The notes under the pieces: model-generated
What the model was told of the DNA's origin: nothing
The model's input: the letters and a program-made list of their open reading frames with translations, nothing else
Database searches by the model: none
Made by a program: the position numbers and the translations under genes
From: Aeromonas taiwanensis
GTDB lineage: Bacteria > Pseudomonadota > Gammaproteobacteria > Enterobacterales > Aeromonadaceae
Direction: 5' to 3'
DNA: 53,264 nt
Assembly: GCF_000820165.1 (NCBI RefSeq)
Contig: NZ_CDDD01000045.1
Location: forward strand, 769 to 54,032
Part shown: positions 7,865 through 17,753 of the stretch, one piece after another
Numbering within the stretch: the first letter of the stretch is position 1
Layout: the number at the start of each line of letters is the position of its first letter

Positions 7865-10339
7865 TCAACCGACTCTGCAGCTTGTCAGCTTCCAGATCCG
7901 GTCCACGTAGTCCTGGATGGAGCGGTCGGAGTTGAACTTGCCCATGGTGGCGGAGTTGATGATGGCCTTCTTCGCCCACAGAGCCGGATCCCGGTACCAG
8001 GCATCGATCAGCTTGTGTGCCTCGGAGTAGGACTCGAAGTCCGCCAGGGTCAAGTAGGGATCCCCCCCTTCCAGCAGAGAACGCTTGATGGAGGAGAGCT
8101 CCCCCGGGCGGCCGGGCGTGAAGTAGTCGGTATCGAACCAGTCCAGTACAGCCTTGAGCTCGGAGTTGGCGTAGTAGAAGTCGTACGGGTTGTAGCCGCG
8201 CGCCTTCAGGGACTTCACCTCGTCCACGTTCAGACCGAAGATGGCGCAGTTCTCGGCGCCCGCCTCTTCGGCGATCTCGATGTTGGCGCCGTCCAGGGTA
8301 CCTATGGTGATGGCGCCGTTCAGTGCCATCTTCATGTTGCCGGTACCGGATGCCTCGTAACCCGCGGTGGAGATCTGCTCGGAGACGTCCGCCGCCGGGA
8401 TCAGCTTCTCGGCCAGGCTCACGCGGTAGTTCGGCATGAACACCACTTTCAGCTTGCCCTGGATGCGGGCGTCGTTGTTGACCCGCTCCGCCAGCTTGTT
8501 GATGGCGTAGATGATGTCCTTGGCCAGCTTGTAACCGGGCGCCGCCTTGGAGCCGAAGATGAACACGCGCGGATGCATGTCATAATCCGGGTTTGCCAGC
8601 AGGCGACGGTAGAGCGCCATGATGTGGATGAGGTTCAGCTGCTGGCGCTTGTATTCGTGCAGACGCTTGATCTGGACGTCGAAGATCGCCTCGGCGCTCA
8701 CGTCGATGCCGGTTTCGGCCTTGATGACCTTGACCAGCTTCTCCTTGTTGTGGCGCTTGATGCTCATGAACTGCTGCTGGAAGGCCTTGTCATCGGCAAA
8801 CTTCACCACGCTGCGCAGCTTGTCCAGTTGCAGCGGCCACTCCTTGCCCACCACCTCGTTGTAGAGCCCGGCCAGCTCGGGGTTGCAGGCCAGCAGCCAG
8901 CGACGGGGAGTCACGCCGTTGGTGACGTTGCACATCTTCTCCGGCCACAGCTCGGCATACTCTGGGAAGAGGTCTTCTTTCACCAGCTTGGAGTGGATCT
9001 CGGCCACACCGTTCACCTTGGAGGAGCCGATGACGCACAGGTTGCCCATGCGCACCTTGCGCACGTCACCCTCTTCGATGATGGAGAGCTTGGCCTTGAT
9101 GGCGTCGTTGCCCGGCCACTTGGGCTCCACCAGCTCGTTCAGGAAGCGGGCGTTGATTTCGTAAATGATTTCCAGATGGCGGGGCAGCACCTTCTCGAAC
9201 AGGCTGACGGACCACTTCTCCAGCGCCTCTGGCAGCAGGGTGTGGTTGGTGTAGGAGAAGACCTGGTAGCAGATGCCCCAGGCGGTATCCCAGTTCAGCC
9301 CCTCTTCGTCCACCAGCACGCGCATCAGCTCGGGGATGGCCACGGTCGGGTGGGTATCGTTGAGCTGGATGGCGATCTGCGCGGCAAAGTTGCTGAAATC
9401 GGCACCGTGTACCCGCTTGTAGCGGCGCAGGATGTCCTTGATGGAGCAGGCGCAGAAGAAGTACTGCTGGATCAGGCGCAGCTCCTTGCCCGCGTCGGTC
9501 TCGTCGTTCGGGTAGAGCACCTTGGAGATGGTCTCGGCCTGGGCCTTCTCGGCCTGGGAGTCGATGTAACCGCCGGCGTTGAACACGTCCCAGTCGAAGA
9601 ACTCGGAGGCACGGGATTCCCACAGACGCAGGATATTGACGGTGTGACCACCGAAGCCGACCACAGGAATGTCCCAGGGCACCCCTTTGATCTTGCGACC
9701 GGCGTGCCACACCTTCTTCAGGCCACCCTTGTCACCAAACACGGTTTCCACGTAGCCGTAGAGGGGGATCTCCTGCACCGATTCCGGGCGGCAGATCTCC
9801 CAGGGGTTGCCGTATTCGCGCCAGGAGTCCGGACGCTCGATCTGGCGACCATCCTGGATCTCCTGACGGAACAGGCCGTGCTCGTAATGGATGCCATAGC
9901 CGACCGCCGGGTAGTTGAGGGTGGCCAGGGAGTCGATGAAGCAGGCTGCCAGACGGCCCAGACCACCGTTGCCGAGCGCCATGTCGGGCTCTTGCTCACA
10001 CAGATCGGTCAGTTCCAGACCCAGCTCACCCAGCGCTTCTTCGCAGATCTTGTACAGGGACAGGTTGTGCAGGTTGTTGGAGGTCAAACGCCCCATCAGG
10101 AATTCAGCAGAGAGATAGTGAATCGCACGAGTGTCTTTCTTGAAGTGAGTCTGCTGAGTGCGGGTCAGGCGCTCGTACACCTGTTCGTTGACGGCCGCAG
10201 CGGTGGCTTTCCACCATGCTTCGGGAGAGGCTTTCTGTTCGCTTGTACCCAAGGTAGAACGCAGGTGACGCACGATACTCGCCTTGAGCTGATCTTTATC
10301 CAGTTGGAGATCCTGGTCTGTCTTCTTCTTGGTAGCCAT
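7865..10339 (-). CDS. glgP: Glycogen/maltodextrin phosphorylase
   Basis: An 824-residue GT35 alpha-glucan phosphorylase, which releases glucose-1-phosphate from alpha-1,4-glucan in the cytosol. The pyridoxal-phosphate Lys is K670 in EASGTGNMK. Other family blocks are EFLMGRL near 80, [16 protein letters not shown] near 142, [18 protein letters not shown] and KRLHEYKRQ. The length matches GlgP (about 815) and MalP (about 797), so glycogen against maltodextrin preference cannot be read from sequence. No glg or mal gene lies beside it; it stands alone. ATG 10339 follows AAGGAAA. A long leader of up to 390 bp, with a 16-bp palindrome at 10653-10668, suggests sugar-responsive control. The symbol glgP is provisional; malP is the alternative. 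Confidence 0.93.
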   Translation of the reverse strand: MATKKKTDQDLQLDKDQLKASIVRHLRSTLGTSEQKASPEAWWKATAAAVNEQVYERLTRTQQTHFKKDTRAIHYLSAEFLMGRLTSNNLHNLSLYKICEEALGELGLELTDLCEQEPDMALGNGGLGRLAACFIDSLATLNYPAVGYGIHYEHGLFRQEIQDGRQIERPDSWREYGNPWEICRPESVQEIPLYGYVETVFGDKGGLKKVWHAGRKIKGVPWDIPVVGFGGHTVNILRLWESRASEFFDWDVFNAGGYIDSQAEKAQAETISKVLYPNDETDAGKELRLIQQYFFCACSIKDILRRYKRVHGADFSNFAAQIAIQLNDTHPTVAIPELMRVLVDEEGLNWDTAWGICYQVFSYTNHTLLPEALEKWSVSLFEKVLPRHLEIIYEINARFLNELVEPKWPGNDAIKAKLSIIEEGDVRKVRMGNLCVIGSSKVNGVAEIHSKLVKEDLFPEYAELWPEKMCNVTNGVTPRRWLLACNPELAGLYNEVVGKEWPLQLDKLRSVVKFADDKAFQQQFMSIKRHNKEKLVKVIKAETGIDVSAEAIFDVQIKRLHEYKRQQLNLIHIMALYRRLLANPDYDMHPRVFIFGSKAAPGYKLAKDIIYAINKLAERVNNDARIQGKLKVVFMPNYRVSLAEKLIPAADVSEQISTAGYEASGTGNMKMALNGAITIGTLDGANIEIAEEAGAENCAIFGLNVDEVKSLKARGYNPYDFYYANSELKAVLDWFDTDYFTPGRPGELSSIKRSLLEGGDPYLTLADFESYSEAHKLIDAWYRDPALWAKKAIINSATMGKFNSDRSIQDYVDRIWKLTSCRVG

Positions 10340-10652
10340 AAACCATTTTCCTTCGTTACAAATAAAAATGTCATCCCATTGGGGACCGGTGCTGTTGTTA
10401 TCTCTGAATATGCTCCGGCGTGGGCATACTAGCTAAAGGCTGGGGTTTAAAAGTTAACGTGAGTCACACTTTAACGCATAAAAATGACAGTTTCACCATG
10501 AAAACCCTTTCCTTGAAACCGCCTGAACAAAATACAAATACACAATAAAATCAACAGCATAGAAAAACATAAAAAAGATATTTCTATGAATAGGTTTTCA
10601 ATGTTTGCCAGCGGCTGAAAATACGTGAAAATAACGGACGAAATGGTGGTGG
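10340..10652. other. Long AT-rich region upstream of the phosphorylase gene
   Basis: No gene is apparent in these 313 bp. The stretch is clearly more AT-rich than its neighbours. It must hold the phosphorylase promoter, but I could not pick out a convincing -35/-10 pair on the minus strand. Confidence 0.5.
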
Positions 10653-10668
10653 ATGAAAGCGCTTTCAT
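10653..10668. promoter_or_regulatory. LacI-family-like operator palindrome ATGAAAGCGCTTTCAT
   Basis: A perfect 16-bp palindrome with the central CG typical of LacI/GalR-family operators; its core TGAAAGCGCTTTCA equals the symmetric form of the catabolite-type operator. It lies 314 bp upstream of the phosphorylase start and 64 bp past the 3' end of the DUF4250 gene, so the phosphorylase promoter is the likely target. The cognate regulator is not in the window. Confidence 0.55.
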
Positions 10669-10689
10669 TGCCAGCCACTCACAAGCGAC

Positions 10690-10721
10690 AAAAAAGGAGG
10701 GTGCCCCAGACGGAGCACCCT
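10690..10721 (-). terminator. Rho-independent terminator of the DUF4250 gene
   Basis: Read on the minus strand: AGGGTGC/GCACCCT stem with a 10-nt loop, then a T-run, 10 bp after the DUF4250 stop. Confidence 0.8.
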
Positions 10722-10731
10722 GCCATCTCAA

Positions 10732-10929
10732 TTAACCATGAGCCTTGAACTGGTTGCTCATGGGATCGTAGTGATACCCAATCTGCTGCAGACGGGTCGC
10801 CAGCTGATCCTCCGTCATGTCGTAGTAAGCCAGCAGCTCTTCCAGACCATCGCACTCCAGCCGCAGCTTCTCGTTGATGATCCCGAGCAGAATATTGGCA
10901 TCCAGCCGCTGCAAGGTACTGATGTCCAT
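10732..10929 (-). CDS. DUF4250 family small protein
   Basis: A 65-residue protein starting MDISTLQRLDANILLGIINEK and ending in GYHYDPMSNQFKAHG. The spacing of DANILL, the acidic middle and the final GY-YDP-NQF motif match the DUF4250 family as I recall it. No function is established that I know of. I start at ATG 10929, directly preceded by a strong AGGAGGGGG ribosome site, rather than at ATG 10950. It is acidic, has no signal peptide and is probably cytosolic. It is monocistronic, with its own terminator, and lies head-to-head with sulA at a distance of 233 bp. Confidence 0.8.
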   Translation of the reverse strand: MDISTLQRLDANILLGIINEKLRLECDGLEELLAYYDMTEDQLATRLQQIGYHYDPMSNQFKAHG

Positions 10930-11095
10930 CTTTCCCCCTCCTCTGGTCATACAGACTGTATAACCATGAGCGCCGCGTCGTGCTTTGTCTACAGGTCAAA
11001 AAACATACGCGACAGCAAAGATATGAATATCATTTATATTCAATCACTTAATTATAATCCTTGTTATTCGGCTCACATTTTTAGCCATAAACGAC

Positions 11096-11124
11096 TTGTC
11101 ACTTCCACTGGATGGAACTACTGT
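11096..11124 (+). promoter_or_regulatory. Candidate sulA promoter overlapping the LexA box
   Basis: TTGTCA (11096-11101), a 17-bp spacer and TACTGT (11119-11124). The -10 hexamer is poor by itself, but its overlap with the LexA box is the arrangement expected of a tightly repressed SOS promoter. Confidence 0.45.
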
Positions 11125-11136
11125 ATACACATACAG
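11121..11136. promoter_or_regulatory. LexA (SOS) box
   Basis: CTGTATACACATACAG matches the CTG-N10-CAG LexA consensus with a symmetric TAT/ATA interior. It is centred about 35 bp upstream of the sulA start. Confidence 0.9.
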
Positions 11137-11162
11137 CATGGTTATTCATACAGGAACGACAT

Positions 11163-11642
11163 ATGAGCCAGCCCCTGAGTCATCGCCCTCTCTCCTCCTC
11201 TGCCGGTGTGATCACCACCTGGCCCACCCGCCATCAGAGCAAGATGGGGCATGATCACCGGCCTGGCGCACACCTGCAGGAGACGCCGCTGCTGGATGCC
11301 CTGGGACGCCTGAGCCAGAGCGACAGCGGCTGGATCCTGCTCATCGCGCCGCCCGGCCTGCCCGTGGCCGAACAGCTGCAGGCACGAGGGATCAACCCTG
11401 CCAGGGTGCTGGTCGTGCACGGTCGCAAGATCAAGAACTGGCAGCGCCTGCTGGAGCAGAGCCTGATCAATGGCCACTGCGCCGCCGTACTGACCTGGCT
11501 ACCCGATCAGGTTGCCCTGGATCGCGGCAGATTAAACACCCTGGGCCAGCGGGCCGGCGTCCTGACCCGTTTCTTCGAACCTGCCCCCTCCCAAGGGAGC
11601 GCCATGAGCTACGGCGGCCAGGATGTCTACCTGAACCACTGA
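11163..11642 (+). CDS. sulA: SOS cell-division inhibitor SulA
   Basis: A 159-residue SulA/RecA-like-fold protein. Escherichia SulA is 169 residues; both have a variable N-terminus, then a core of the type SGWILLIAPPGLPVAEQLQA, and a C-terminus rich in small residues. SulA binds FtsZ and blocks septation during DNA damage. Similarity is modest by eye, but the consensus LexA box right upstream makes the assignment firm. ATG 11163 has an AGGAA site at good spacing. An earlier in-frame ATG at 11112 would place the LexA box inside the coding region and is unlikely. Confidence 0.85.
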   Translation: MSQPLSHRPLSSSAGVITTWPTRHQSKMGHDHRPGAHLQETPLLDALGRLSQSDSGWILLIAPPGLPVAEQLQARGINPARVLVVHGRKIKNWQRLLEQSLINGHCAAVLTWLPDQVALDRGRLNTLGQRAGVLTRFFEPAPSQGSAMSYGGQDVYLNH

Positions 11643-11752
11643 TCACACCTCCGGAGCCACAGCGCAGCCTCAGGGATGATCTGCTGCGCTAACCTGTTAT
11701 CTCGTTATCTCGTCATGGTCAGAGCGCTGCAACAGGCAAACGTGGAGCACAA

Positions 11753-11778
11753 AAAAGGCGACCCAAGGGTCGCCTTTT
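11753..11778. terminator. Bidirectional terminator between sulA and fumarase genes
   Basis: AAGGCGACC/GGTCGCCTT stem with flanking A-run and T-run between convergent genes. It lies 60 bp before the fumarase stop on the minus strand. Confidence 0.85.
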
Positions 11779-11838
11779 GTCATGGTCATGCTGTGCCGGG
11801 CATTCAGCCCGCCCCCCGACCAGCGGGGTTGAAACGCA

Positions 11839-13362
11839 TCACGCGAGCTTGGTATCCAGCTCGGCAATCTTGGCAGACCAGTAGGCCGGCCCGGTTTCGT
11901 GGATGTTGTTGCCCTGGGAGTCGACCGCCACGGTGACCGGCATGTCTTCCACCTCGAACTCGTAGATGGCTTCCATCCCCAGATCGGCAAAGGCCACCAC
12001 GCGCGCCTTCTTGATGGCTTTCGCCACCAGGTAGGCGGCGCCGCCGACGGCCATCAGATAGACGGCCTGGTGCTGCTTGATGCTCTCGACCGTCTTGGGG
12101 CCGCGCTCGGACTTGCCGATCATGCCGATGAGGCCGGTTTCCCCCAGCATCATGTCGGTGAACTTGTCCATCCGGGTGGAGGTGGTGGGACCGGCCGGGC
12201 CGACCACTTCGTCACGGACCGCGTCGACCGGGCCCACGTAATAGATGAAGCGGTTGGTGAAATCGACCCCTTCCGGCAGCCCTTCGCCATTCTTGAGCAT
12301 GTCGGCGATGCGCTTGTGGGCGGCATCACGACCGGTCAGGATCTTGCCGGAGAGCAGCACGGTATCGCCACTCTTCCAGCTGGCGAGCTCGGCCTTGGTG
12401 ATGCCATCCACGTTGACACGGCGCACATTGCCGCCGGACTCGCGGGTGATCTCCGGCCAGTCTTCCAGCTTGGGCGGCGTCAGCTCCGCCGGGCCCGAGC
12501 CGTCCAGCTCGAAGTGCACGTGACGGGTGGCAGCGCAGTTGGGGATCATCACCACGGGCTTGGAGGCGGCGTGGGTCGGCGCGGATTTCACCTTCACATC
12601 CAGCACGGTGGTGAGACCGCCGAGGCCCTGGGCGCCTATCCCCAACCGGTTGACCTTGTCATAGAGTTCGACCCGCAGCTTCTCTTCAGTGGTTTGCGGA
12701 CCACGGGCGATCAGCTCCTGGATGTCGATGTGCTCCATCAGGGCTTCCTTGGCGAGCACGGCCGCCTTCTCGGCAGTACCGCCGATGCCGATACCCAGCA
12801 TGCCCGGCGGGCACCAGCCGGCGCCCATGGTCGGCACGGTTTTCAGCACCCACTCGACGACGTCGTCAGAGGGGTTGAGCATCACCATCTTGGACTTGTT
12901 CTCGGAGCCGCCCCCCTTGGCCGCAATGCTCACCTCCACCTTGTCGCCGGGGATCATGTCGATGTGCACCACGGCCGGGGCGTTGTCTTTGGTGTTCTTG
13001 CGGCTGCCGGCCGGATCGGCCAGCACGCTGGCACGCAGCGGGTTGTCCGGATTGGTGTAGGCACGGCGGGTGCCTTCGTCCACCATCTCCTGGACCGTCA
13101 TGTCGCTGTCCCACTGCACCTGCATGCCGATCTTGACGAAGCAGGTGACGATGCCGGTATCCTGACAGAGCGGGCGATGACCTTCGGCAGACATGCGGGA
13201 GTTGATCAGGATCTGGGCCAGGGCATCCTTGGCGGCCGGGTTGATCTCGCGGTCGTAGGCGGCCTTGGCGGCCTGCACGAAATCGAGGGGGTGGTAGAAG
13301 GAGATGTACTGCAGGGCGTCAGCAATGGAATCGATAAAGTCCTGTTTTTTAATGATGCTCAT
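11839..13362 (-). CDS. fumA: Class I (iron-sulfur) fumarate hydratase
   Basis: A 507-residue class I fumarase, which interconverts fumarate and malate using a [4Fe-4S] cluster. The three cluster cysteines of the family are present: C66 in LCQDTGIV, one in GWCPPGMLG and one in PNCAATRHVH. The N-terminal alpha and C-terminal beta catalytic parts are fused as in FumA/FumB; it is about 40 residues shorter than the Escherichia proteins. ATG 13362 follows GAGGAT; a start at 13401 would add 13 unlike residues. It is divergent from pabB. Whether it serves the aerobic or anaerobic branch cannot be told here. Confidence 0.93.
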   Translation of the reverse strand: MSIIKKQDFIDSIADALQYISFYHPLDFVQAAKAAYDREINPAAKDALAQILINSRMSAEGHRPLCQDTGIVTCFVKIGMQVQWDSDMTVQEMVDEGTRRAYTNPDNPLRASVLADPAGSRKNTKDNAPAVVHIDMIPGDKVEVSIAAKGGGSENKSKMVMLNPSDDVVEWVLKTVPTMGAGWCPPGMLGIGIGGTAEKAAVLAKEALMEHIDIQELIARGPQTTEEKLRVELYDKVNRLGIGAQGLGGLTTVLDVKVKSAPTHAASKPVVMIPNCAATRHVHFELDGSGPAELTPPKLEDWPEITRESGGNVRRVNVDGITKAELASWKSGDTVLLSGKILTGRDAAHKRIADMLKNGEGLPEGVDFTNRFIYYVGPVDAVRDEVVGPAGPTTSTRMDKFTDMMLGETGLIGMIGKSERGPKTVESIKQHQAVYLMAVGGAAYLVAKAIKKARVVAFADLGMEAIYEFEVEDMPVTVAVDSQGNNIHETGPAYWSAKIAELDTKLA

Positions 13363-13572
13363 ATCATCCTCACTGGTCCTTGTTATCGCTAGCGCGAGCA
13401 AGGGCTTCCATATGAGCCGGGCCTTCGGCAGGCGGCAAATGCACCTGGAGCCGGCAGACTACGGCGTGTTTTTATAACGGTGTTTTTCTTAAAAATGCCG
13501 GCGGCCATGATACGCTTGACCACCCGAACCGGCTAGGGAGCCGGGTGCAAACTGTTGCCTATGTAACAAAAA

Positions 13573-14943
13573 ATGAAACCAAGACTGCATATCCACCATT
13601 TCGACCCGCAAGCCTCGCTCCACACCTGGTTTGCCCGCTTGCAACACCAGCCCTGGGCCATCCTGCTGGAATCCGCCGGCCCCCAGGGGGCCGACAACCG
13701 CTTTGACATCATCAGTGCTGATCCTCTGGCCACCCTGGAGACCCGGGGTGAGAGCACCAGCCTCACCCAGGCTGGGCACCTGAGCCACCACCACGAGGAT
13801 CCCCTCGCCCTGCTCGCCGATACCCAGCAGGCCCTGCTCGGTGATCAGGTGGAGGATAACTCTGGCCTGCCGTTTATCGGGGGAGCCCTGGGGTTGTTCG
13901 GCTACGATCTGGGGCGGCGATTCGAGCGTCTGCCCACACAGGCCCAAAGGGACATCCAGGTCCCCGACATGGCGATGGGCATCTACGATTGGGCCTTGCT
14001 GCGGGACGTGGCGACCGACCGCTGGCAGCTGGTGCACTGGGGGGACGAGACCGGACTCGACCGCCGGCTGGCGTGGCTGATGGCACAAACCGCTCAGGAG
14101 ACGCGCCCCTTTGGCTTGTTGGGCCCCTGGCAGAGCAACATGAGCCGGGCCGAGTATGGCGACAAGTTTGCCCGCATCCAGGCTTATCTGGCGGCGGGGG
14201 ACTGCTACCAGATCAACCTGACCCAGCGTTTCAGCGCCCCCTATGAGGGAGACGAGTGGTCCGCCTATTGCGCCCTCAGTGCCGCCAACAAGGCGCCGTT
14301 CTCCGCCTTTTTCCGCCTGCCCCAGAGCGCCATTTTGAGCCTCTCCCCCGAGCGCTTTCTGCTGCTCGACGATCGCCATATCGAAACCAAACCCATCAAG
14401 GGCACCCGCCCCCGCCATCCGGATCCCGAGCTAGACGCCCGGGTGGCGGACGAGCTAGCCCACGCGGACAAGGACAGGTCGGAGAACCTGATGATCGTGG
14501 ATCTGCTGCGCAACGACATCGGCCGGGTGAGCCGCCCGGGCACCGTTACCGTGCCACACCTCTTTGCCGTGGAGTCCTTCCCTGCGGTGCACCACCTGGT
14601 CTCCACCATTCACGGTGAGCTCGATGCCCGCTGGCAGGGCGTGGATCTGTTGCGTGCCTGTTTCCCCGGCGGCTCCATCACGGGCGCCCCCAAAATCCGG
14701 GCGATGGAGATCATCGAGGAGCTGGAGCCCCACAGACGCAACGCCTACTGCGGCAGCATCGGCTACCTGAGCCAGCATGGGCGGATGGACACCAGCATCT
14801 GTATTCGCACCCTGATCGCCGAAACCGGCCACCTCCACTGCTGGGCCGGGGGCGGCATCATTGCCGACTCCGACCCGGACGCCGAGTATCAGGAGACCTA
14901 CGACAAGGTGGCCCGCATCCTGCCGCTGCTGGGCACGCTATGA
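13573..14943 (+). CDS. pabB: Aminodeoxychorismate synthase component I
   Basis: A 456-residue chorismate-binding enzyme of folate synthesis, which makes 4-amino-4-deoxychorismate with the PabA glutaminase. It shows the family's KPIKGTRPR block near 273-281, the catalytic ENLMIVDLLRND stretch and the C-terminal GSITGAPKIRAMEIIEELEP block. Anthranilate synthase TrpE is the main look-alike; the absence of trp genes and pairing with nudL favour PabB, as in Escherichia. An in-frame stop lies 9 bp before ATG 13573, so this start is forced, although no clear Shine-Dalgarno is visible. Its stop overlaps the next ATG by 4 bp (ATGA). Confidence 0.92.
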   Translation: MKPRLHIHHFDPQASLHTWFARLQHQPWAILLESAGPQGADNRFDIISADPLATLETRGESTSLTQAGHLSHHHEDPLALLADTQQALLGDQVEDNSGLPFIGGALGLFGYDLGRRFERLPTQAQRDIQVPDMAMGIYDWALLRDVATDRWQLVHWGDETGLDRRLAWLMAQTAQETRPFGLLGPWQSNMSRAEYGDKFARIQAYLAAGDCYQINLTQRFSAPYEGDEWSAYCALSAANKAPFSAFFRLPQSAILSLSPERFLLLDDRHIETKPIKGTRPRHPDPELDARVADELAHADKDRSENLMIVDLLRNDIGRVSRPGTVTVPHLFAVESFPAVHHLVSTIHGELDARWQGVDLLRACFPGGSITGAPKIRAMEIIEELEPHRRNAYCGSIGYLSQHGRMDTSICIRTLIAETGHLHCWAGGGIIADSDPDAEYQETYDKVARILPLLGTL

Positions 14944-15611
14944 ATCTGGCATGCGGCACCGCAGACCCAAGAGCAGAGGAGGACCACATTCAGATGACGC
15001 GCACCGAGCTGCTGACCCGCTTCCTGCTGCAACGCCCCGCCCCCGCCCATCGCCTGGCGCTGGGGGGGCTCAAGCCAGCGGCGGTCTTGATGCCCCTGGT
15101 AGAGCGCCCCCGGGGCCTCCACCTGCTGTTGACCCGGCGCAGCCCGGCCCTGCGCCACCACCCGGGTCAGATCAGCTTTCCCGGCGGACGCCAGGATCCG
15201 GAGGACGAGAGTCTGATCCACACGGCACTGCGGGAGACCGAGGAGGAGCTCGGCATCCCCGCCGCCCAGATCCGGGTCATCGGCAGTCTCACCCCCCTCA
15301 ACACCGTCTCCCGCTACGATGTGCTGCCGGTGCTGGCCATGCTCGATCCCGGCTATCGCCTGACCCTGAGCCAGGATGAGGTCGCGCAGGCTTTCGAGGT
15401 GCCCTTGAGCCACGTGCTGAACTCGGCCCATCACATCGCCCTGACCCTGCCGCGATCGGGCAGACACCACACCATCTACTGGATCCCCTGGGGCAACTCC
15501 TTCATCTGGGGCGCCACCGCCAGCATGATCCGCCAGTTGGCCCAGCACCTGTCAGAGCAACATATTGATAACTTATGTGGGCGAGAAATTATCCAATTAA
15601 CACTCAAATAA
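14940..15611 (+). CDS. nudL: Nudix CoA pyrophosphatase NudL
   Basis: A Nudix hydrolase, 223 residues from the overlapping ATG. It carries the CoA-pyrophosphatase motif LLLTRRSPALRHHPGQ leading into FPGG, and a Nudix box at about 82-106 ending RETEEELGI with the metal-binding glutamates. It hydrolyses CoA and derivatives to phosphopantetheine and 3',5'-ADP. The start may be 14940 (coupled to pabB by ATGA) or the internal ATG 14994, which has a strong GAGGAGG upstream; the second would drop 18 residues without family similarity. pabB-nudL is a conserved enterobacterial pair. Confidence 0.9.
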   Translation: MNLACGTADPRAEEDHIQMTRTELLTRFLLQRPAPAHRLALGGLKPAAVLMPLVERPRGLHLLLTRRSPALRHHPGQISFPGGRQDPEDESLIHTALRETEEELGIPAAQIRVIGSLTPLNTVSRYDVLPVLAMLDPGYRLTLSQDEVAQAFEVPLSHVLNSAHHIALTLPRSGRHHTIYWIPWGNSFIWGATASMIRQLAQHLSEQHIDNLCGREIIQLTLK

Positions 15612-15775
15612 CATTGCATATGATAAATAAATTTTGATTTTTTATTCTTTTGATCACATTTCTACAAGAAAGTACGGGTTTCGACCTGATAAAGGTGAAT
15701 TTGATCAACATTTTTGATTAAAAAGACAGTATTCTTGCGCCGACTAATTAAAACCACACATTCGGGGTGAGACAC

Positions 15776-17074
15776 ATGTCCAATACAGTCACTGGCGCAC
15801 AGGATGTTGCAGCCGTACAGGAGCAAGGAACTCGCTCTACCCAAGCTCGTGGTTGGAGCAAGCAAGACTCCACCTGGGTGATCAGCCTGTTCGGTACCGC
15901 AGTCGGTGCTGGCATCCTGTTCCTGCCCATCAACGCCGGCATGGGTGGCTTCTGGCCGCTGGTCGTGATGGCGCTGCTGGTCGGCCCCATGACCTACCTG
16001 GCTCACCGCGGCCTGGCCCGTTTCGTACTTTCCTCCAAGCAGCCCAACGCAGACATCACCGAGGTGGTGGAAGAGCACTTCGGCATCGGTGCCGGCAAGC
16101 TCATCACCCTGCTCTACTTCTTCGCCATCTACCCCATCGTGCTGATCTACGGGGTGGGCATCACCAACACGGTGGAAAGCTTCCTGGTCAACCAGCTGCA
16201 GATGACGCCGCCACCGCGCTGGATCCTCTCCATCGTGCTGATCATGGCCATGATGTCCGTGATGCTGGCTGGCGAGAAGCTGATGCTGAAGGTCACCGAA
16301 TTCCTGGTCTACCCGCTCATCGCCATTCTGGCCGGTATCTCCCTCTACCTCATTCCGGACTGGACCGGCGCGGCCCTGAGCGAAGTGCCGAGCGCCAAGG
16401 ACTTTGCCACCACCCTGTGGCTGACCATTCCCGTGCTGGTGTTCTCCTTCAACCACAGCCCGGCCATCTCCAGCTTCGCCCTGGCCCAGCGTCGCGATCA
16501 CGGTGACAATGCCGTCGCCAAGTCCGACGCCATCCTCAAGCGCACCGCCGTCATCCTGCTGGGTTTCGTGATGTTCTTCGTCTTCTCCTGCGTGATGAGC
16601 CTGACACCAGCCCAGCTGGCAGAAGCCAAGTCCCAGAACATCGCCGTGCTCTCCTACCTGGCCAACCAGCATGCCAGCCCCATCATCTCCTACTTCGGTC
16701 CGCTGGTTGCCTTCGTGGCCATCGTCTCCTCCTTCTTCGGTCACTATCTGGGTGCCCGTGAAGGCCTGAAAGGGATGATCGTCCAGAACATGCGCAACTC
16801 TGGCAAAGAGCCGAACCACAAGAAGATCGAGCTGTTCATCATCGCCTTCTTCATCCTGACCCTGTGGGGCGTGGCCGTGATCAACCCCTCCATTCTCGGG
16901 ATGATCGAGTCCCTGGGTGGCCCCATCATCGCCACCATCCTGTTCCTCATGCCCATGTACGCCATCAAGCGCGTACCGGCCATGGCGAAATACCAGGGTC
17001 AGATCAGCAACGTCTTCGTGGCAGTCATGGGTCTTATCGCCATCTCCGCCATCCTCTATCAGCTGGTCGGCTAA
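15776..17074 (+). CDS. sdaC: Serine transporter, hydroxy/aromatic amino acid permease family
   Basis: A 432-residue inner-membrane permease with about 11 helices. The N-terminus has a soluble lead, then [19 protein letters not shown], the unwound first helix typical of SdaC/TdcC proton-coupled amino acid importers. Other family blocks are [13 protein letters not shown] and [12 protein letters not shown]. Size and motifs match SdaC (429 residues), a high-capacity serine importer; threonine (TdcC-like) is an alternative. I start at ATG 15776; a GTG three codons earlier is less likely. No serine deaminase gene follows. Confidence 0.87.
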   Translation: MSNTVTGAQDVAAVQEQGTRSTQARGWSKQDSTWVISLFGTAVGAGILFLPINAGMGGFWPLVVMALLVGPMTYLAHRGLARFVLSSKQPNADITEVVEEHFGIGAGKLITLLYFFAIYPIVLIYGVGITNTVESFLVNQLQMTPPPRWILSIVLIMAMMSVMLAGEKLMLKVTEFLVYPLIAILAGISLYLIPDWTGAALSEVPSAKDFATTLWLTIPVLVFSFNHSPAISSFALAQRRDHGDNAVAKSDAILKRTAVILLGFVMFFVFSCVMSLTPAQLAEAKSQNIAVLSYLANQHASPIISYFGPLVAFVAIVSSFFGHYLGAREGLKGMIVQNMRNSGKEPNHKKIELFIIAFFILTLWGVAVINPSILGMIESLGGPIIATILFLMPMYAIKRVPAMAKYQGQISNVFVAVMGLIAISAILYQLVG

Positions 17075-17090
17075 TCCCGCCCTCGATAGC

Positions 17091-17157
17091 GTCGGGCCAC
17101 CCTGGCCCGACTCATCCCCCACAGCCCGGCAGGCTCAGTCTGCCGGGCTGTGTTTAT
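17091..17157 (+). terminator. Double hairpin terminator after sdaC
   Basis: First stem GTCGGGCCA/TGGCCCGAC (17091-17111), then ACAGCCCGGCA/TGCCGGGCTGT (17121-17151) followed by GTTTATT. The second has the terminator form. Confidence 0.75.
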
Positions 17158-17753
17158 TGCAGCGCCTGTCAAGGCGAGCCTTCCCGCCCCGTCTTCCAAC
17201 CCATTGCAGCCCCTGCCCCCCTGACACCATCACAGGCAACGAAGACCCTTGCCATCTTCCCACGCCTATCCCATCCGTTCGCATCTCCCTCTTGCCGCCA
17301 CGCCACCATCGCACCCTCTACCTAAGTACAAGCGCCGGACATTTTCACAAAAAGGCGTGACCGGGCAAAGAAAACTGGCGGAAGACACTAGATCGCGGAC
17401 GCCTCCCGCCAGCGCGGACCGCTCCAGTGGCGCTTGCCGTCACCCCCGATTCAGGTCGACGGATCTGATAGAAGAGTGGGCAGGCACTCAGGCATCGGCA
17501 AACCGTCTGTCCTCACGACAGTCCAGGTCAAATCGCTTTTCGGGTCTGTGGCATGGAGCCTTTTGGGTTCACCAGCACAGGCCCTCGCCCCCTGGCAAGC
17601 CCCTCGACCAGGCGCCGTGATCAGCCCCATAGCCAAAACCGGGGCGATGCAGGAAAGATCCGGGAGCACATCCTACGAAGTGGTCAGGGACTGACCGCGC
17701 TGAGGTTGAAGGCAGATGGTTGATGACACATGGCAGAGGGCAGAGGGCAGACA
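17158..17753. other. Non-coding gap between convergent serine transporter genes
   Basis: About 600 bp between the terminators of sdaC and sstT. Short open frames exist on both strands (for example 17451-17669 minus), but their proteins are low-complexity, match nothing I recognise and lack good ribosome sites. I see no tRNA-like fold, no insertion sequence ends and no clear promoter. It may be a decayed gene or spacer. Confidence 0.5.

Noticed and set aside
7268..10432. 1054-codon open frame on the plus strand
   Set aside because: It runs antisense through glgP and the end of the cytochrome gene, has low-complexity Gln/His/Gly-rich translation and reflects GC-rich codon bias; glgP on the other strand is certain.
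15691..15713. CRP-like site before sdaC
   Set aside because: GGTGA-N6-TCAAC matches only seven of ten core bases; too weak to annotate.
17451..17669. 72-codon minus-strand open frame in the sdaC-sstT gap
   Set aside because: No ribosome site, no recognisable family, and overlapping frames of similar size on the other strand.
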